This document shows, in pieces, positions 62,179-64,000 of a DNA stretch of 64,000 nt. Position 1 is the first letter of the stretch. Every line of letters begins with the position of its first letter. The notes beneath the pieces are model-generated. The model was not told the DNA's origin. It saw only the letters and a list, made by a program, of their open reading frames with translations, and did no database searches. Source of the DNA: Pedobacter chinensis (GTDB lineage Bacteria > Bacteroidota > Bacteroidia > Sphingobacteriales > Sphingobacteriaceae); the NCBI RefSeq assembly GCF_003339865.1, contig NZ_QPKV01000010.1, forward strand, positions 119,058 through 183,057, given 5' to 3'. The translations under genes were made by a program, and so were the position numbers.

Positions 62179-63276
62179 CTATTTAACTGTCTTACGTCTA
62201 TTTTTAATGTAATCTTCAAAAATATATTCACCCAATCCGTTTAAAGAACTGTAAAATGCTCTTCCGCCATTAATTTCTGTAAACTGGCGTACAAATTGTT
62301 GCAAATAAGGATCTTTTGCGATCATGAATGTGGTAATAGGAATTTTCAGGCGTTTGCATTGCGCTGCCATGTTTAAAGTTTTATTAATTACCTTTCTATC
62401 CAGCCCCATACTGTTTTTGTAATATTTGCCATTTTCTTTCAAACAAGTCGGTTTCCCGTCTGTAATCATGAAGATTTGTTTGTTATGCGTTTTTCTTCTG
62501 CGAAGCAAATCTGCAGCTAATTCCAATCCTGCATAAGTATTGGTGTGGTAAGGGCCAACCTGCAAATAAGGCAAATCTTTAACGGTAATCGGCCAGGCAT
62601 CATTACCAAAAACCACTATATCCAAGGTGTCTTTCGGATATTTTGTTTTAATCAGTTCAGCCAGGGCCATTGCAACTTTTTTAGCTGGTGTAATTCTATC
62701 TTCACCATATAAAATCATTGAATGGGAGATATCAATCATCAAAACAGTGGAAGTTAAGGTTTTAAAATCTTTTTCTTCAACCTCAAGATCTCTGTCGGTT
62801 AAAGTAAAATCGCTGATTCCATGATTAATCTGAGCATTTTGGATAGATGCAGTCATATCAATCTGATCTAAACTATCTCCAAAATTATATTCACGTCTAT
62901 CGGCATTTTTCTCTTCTCCAATACCAGACTGGTTGCTGTTGTGGTTTCCCCTGCCTGATTTTTTTAGCTTTCCAAAAATTTCATCGAGGGCTGATTTGCG
63001 TATGGTTTGCTCTGTTTTGGCTGTGATTTTAAATTCACCTGTTTGATTATTTTCAGTTAAGTAGCCTTTATCTTTAAGGTCATCAATAAAATTCCCGATG
63101 CCATAATCATCGTTGGTTAAATTGTATTGCTTATCGAGTTCGTTCAGCCAGCTTAAAGCTTCTCCCGCATCACCTGCAGTATAATTAAGCAATTCGCTAA
63201 ATAATTTTAACAAATCTTTAAATCCACCCGCTGGCGTATTGCCTGGATTATAATCAGAAAAACGAAAACCTCTCAT
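62179..63276 (-). CDS. VWA-domain protein, partner of the AAA+ ATPase
   Basis: 365 residues. The N-terminal third is helical. A von Willebrand factor A domain (about 172-350) has an intact MIDAS site: DISHS in VLMIDISHSMILY, T/D positions in HTNTYAGLELA and ITDGKPTC. With the upstream-type gene order VWA then MoxR AAA+, it probably serves as the substrate- or metal-binding arm of a two-part machine. Confidence 0.83.
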   Translation of the reverse strand: MRGFRFSDYNPGNTPAGGFKDLLKLFSELLNYTAGDAGEALSWLNELDKQYNLTNDDYGIGNFIDDLKDKGYLTENNQTGEFKITAKTEQTIRKSALDEIFGKLKKSGRGNHNSNQSGIGEEKNADRREYNFGDSLDQIDMTASIQNAQINHGISDFTLTDRDLEVEEKDFKTLTSTVLMIDISHSMILYGEDRITPAKKVAMALAELIKTKYPKDTLDIVVFGNDAWPITVKDLPYLQVGPYHTNTYAGLELAADLLRRRKTHNKQIFMITDGKPTCLKENGKYYKNSMGLDRKVINKTLNMAAQCKRLKIPITTFMIAKDPYLQQFVRQFTEINGGRAFYSSLNGLGEYIFEDYIKNRRKTVK

Positions 63277-63370
63277 GTGCTTGTATTAACGAATTATCGA
63301 AGATAAAAGTTTCGATTTGTATTAATTTAAGCGGGGTGTCATATTTGGGAGGAGCAGAGGATAAAATTGT

Positions 63371-64000
63371 GATGGCAATGGTTGTCCTGTACTTGTTTCG
63401 GAACTAAGTAGCATAGTTGCCAGGCAAGAAAGATCAAGTTCAGCATGACGTGGTGGTTAGGCATGATGCATAAAACACCAAGCAAGACGTGATGGGCACA
63501 ATGCCTAAAACACCAACCATGAACGATCGTCATCCTGAACGTGTTTCAGGACCTTAATAGCATGAACGAATAGCAGGAAAGATGCTGAAACACGTTAAGC
63601 ATGACGTGGTGGCTAGGCATGATGCCATAAAACACCAAGCAAGACGTAATGGGGCAGAATGCATAAGCACCAACCATGAACGATCGTCATCCTGAACTTG
63701 TTTCAGGACCTTAATAGCATGAACGAATAGCAGGAAAGATGCTGAAACACGTTCAGCATGACGTGGTGGCTAGGCATGATGCATAAAACACCAAGCAAGG
63801 CGTAATGGGCACAATGCATAAGCACCAACCATGAACGATCGTCATCCTGAACTTGTTTCAGGACCTTAATAGCATGAACGAATAGCAGGAAAGATGCTGA
63901 AACACGTTCAGCATGACGTGGTGGCTAGGCATGATGCATAAAACACCAAGCAAGGCGTAATGGGCACAATGCATAAGCACCAACCATGAACGATCGTCAT
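63371..64000. repeat. Tandem array of about 155-bp palindrome-containing units, continuing past the window
   Basis: GATCGTCATCCTGAAC recurs at 63525, 63682 and 63837 and the next unit begins at 63992, giving periods of 157, 155 and 155 bp. A degenerate first unit starts near 63371. Each unit holds inverted arms CGTCATCCTGAACTTGTTTC / GAAACACGTTCAGCATGACG about 60 bp apart, then a spacer with GGCATGATGCATAAAACACC and CAAGCAAGGCGTAATGGGC. Units 2-4 are almost identical. No gene is visible between 63277 and the end. Confidence 0.9.

Noticed and set aside
63371..64000. Possible CRISPR array
   Set aside because: The unit is about 155 bp with no alternating short repeats and unique spacers, and units are nearly identical throughout.

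Overview
The window comes from a low-GC member of the Bacteroidota. Gene content and style suggest family Sphingobacteriaceae, most likely Pedobacter or a close relative; the genus is an inference. The clues are a TonB-dependent receptor with a carboxypeptidase-like N-terminal domain, arginine synthesis through an N-acylornithine carbamoyltransferase (argF'), DUF4397, LVIVD and GxxExxY proteins, a fused E1 alpha/beta dehydrogenase, and promoters of the TTTG / TAnnTTTG type. Intergenic regions are full of palindromic repeats of the forms GTCATCCTGAACTTGTTTCAGG and GTCATTGCGAGG..CGAAGCAATC.

Layout. 1-2.9 kb: an iron-type TonB receptor (cut by the window edge) and a DUF4397 lipoprotein. 3.1-14.1 kb: one arginine cluster on the + strand, in the order leader ORF, GNAT acyltransferase, argG, argC, four-helix (IVP) gene, argD, broken IVP copy, argF', argB, proC, argE, argH. 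Together these genes encode a near-complete route from glutamate to arginine, probably with succinylated intermediates. 14.1-16.8 kb: two RelE/ParE-type toxin-antitoxin pairs around an aminotransferase. 16.8-21.5 kb: an RNA-repair locus with RtcB ligase and a slipin on the - strand, a 1-kb non-coding leader holding three tandem tRNA-like modules, and a divergent WYL regulator. 21.5-24.6 kb: rsmA, pdxA and a sulfurtransferase. 24.9-29.7 kb: the fatty-acid operon yceD-rpmF-plsX-fabH-accB-accC. 29.9-40.3 kb: LVIVD lipoprotein, tatC, rpiB, M28 peptidase, LutB-like protein, VapBC pair, fused branched-chain 2-oxoacid dehydrogenase E1, adenine deaminase. 40.3-44.3 kb (- strand): DUF433 antitoxin with a broken DUF5615 toxin, SprT-like protein, GxxExxY protein, PIF1-like helicase. 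45-52.4 kb: prfC, small lipoprotein, thioredoxin-like protein, clpS, a second KASIII, dtd, a GT39 membrane protein, MazG-like protein, DUF4286. 52.5-63.3 kb: TPR protein, an S9-peptidase-like lipoprotein lacking catalytic Ser and His next to a histidine kinase and response regulator, a membrane metallophosphoesterase, and a MoxR-type AAA+/VWA pair. 63.37-64 kb: a tandem array of about 155-bp units, each built around a palindrome.

The strongest candidates for something undescribed are: the RtcB-slipin-WYL locus with its tandem tRNA-like leader; the two IVP four-helix genes in the arginine operon, each enclosed by inverted AAGGT-type repeats like an intervening sequence; and the pseudo-peptidase/histidine kinase pair. 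All functional statements rest on reading motifs by eye. No database search was run.
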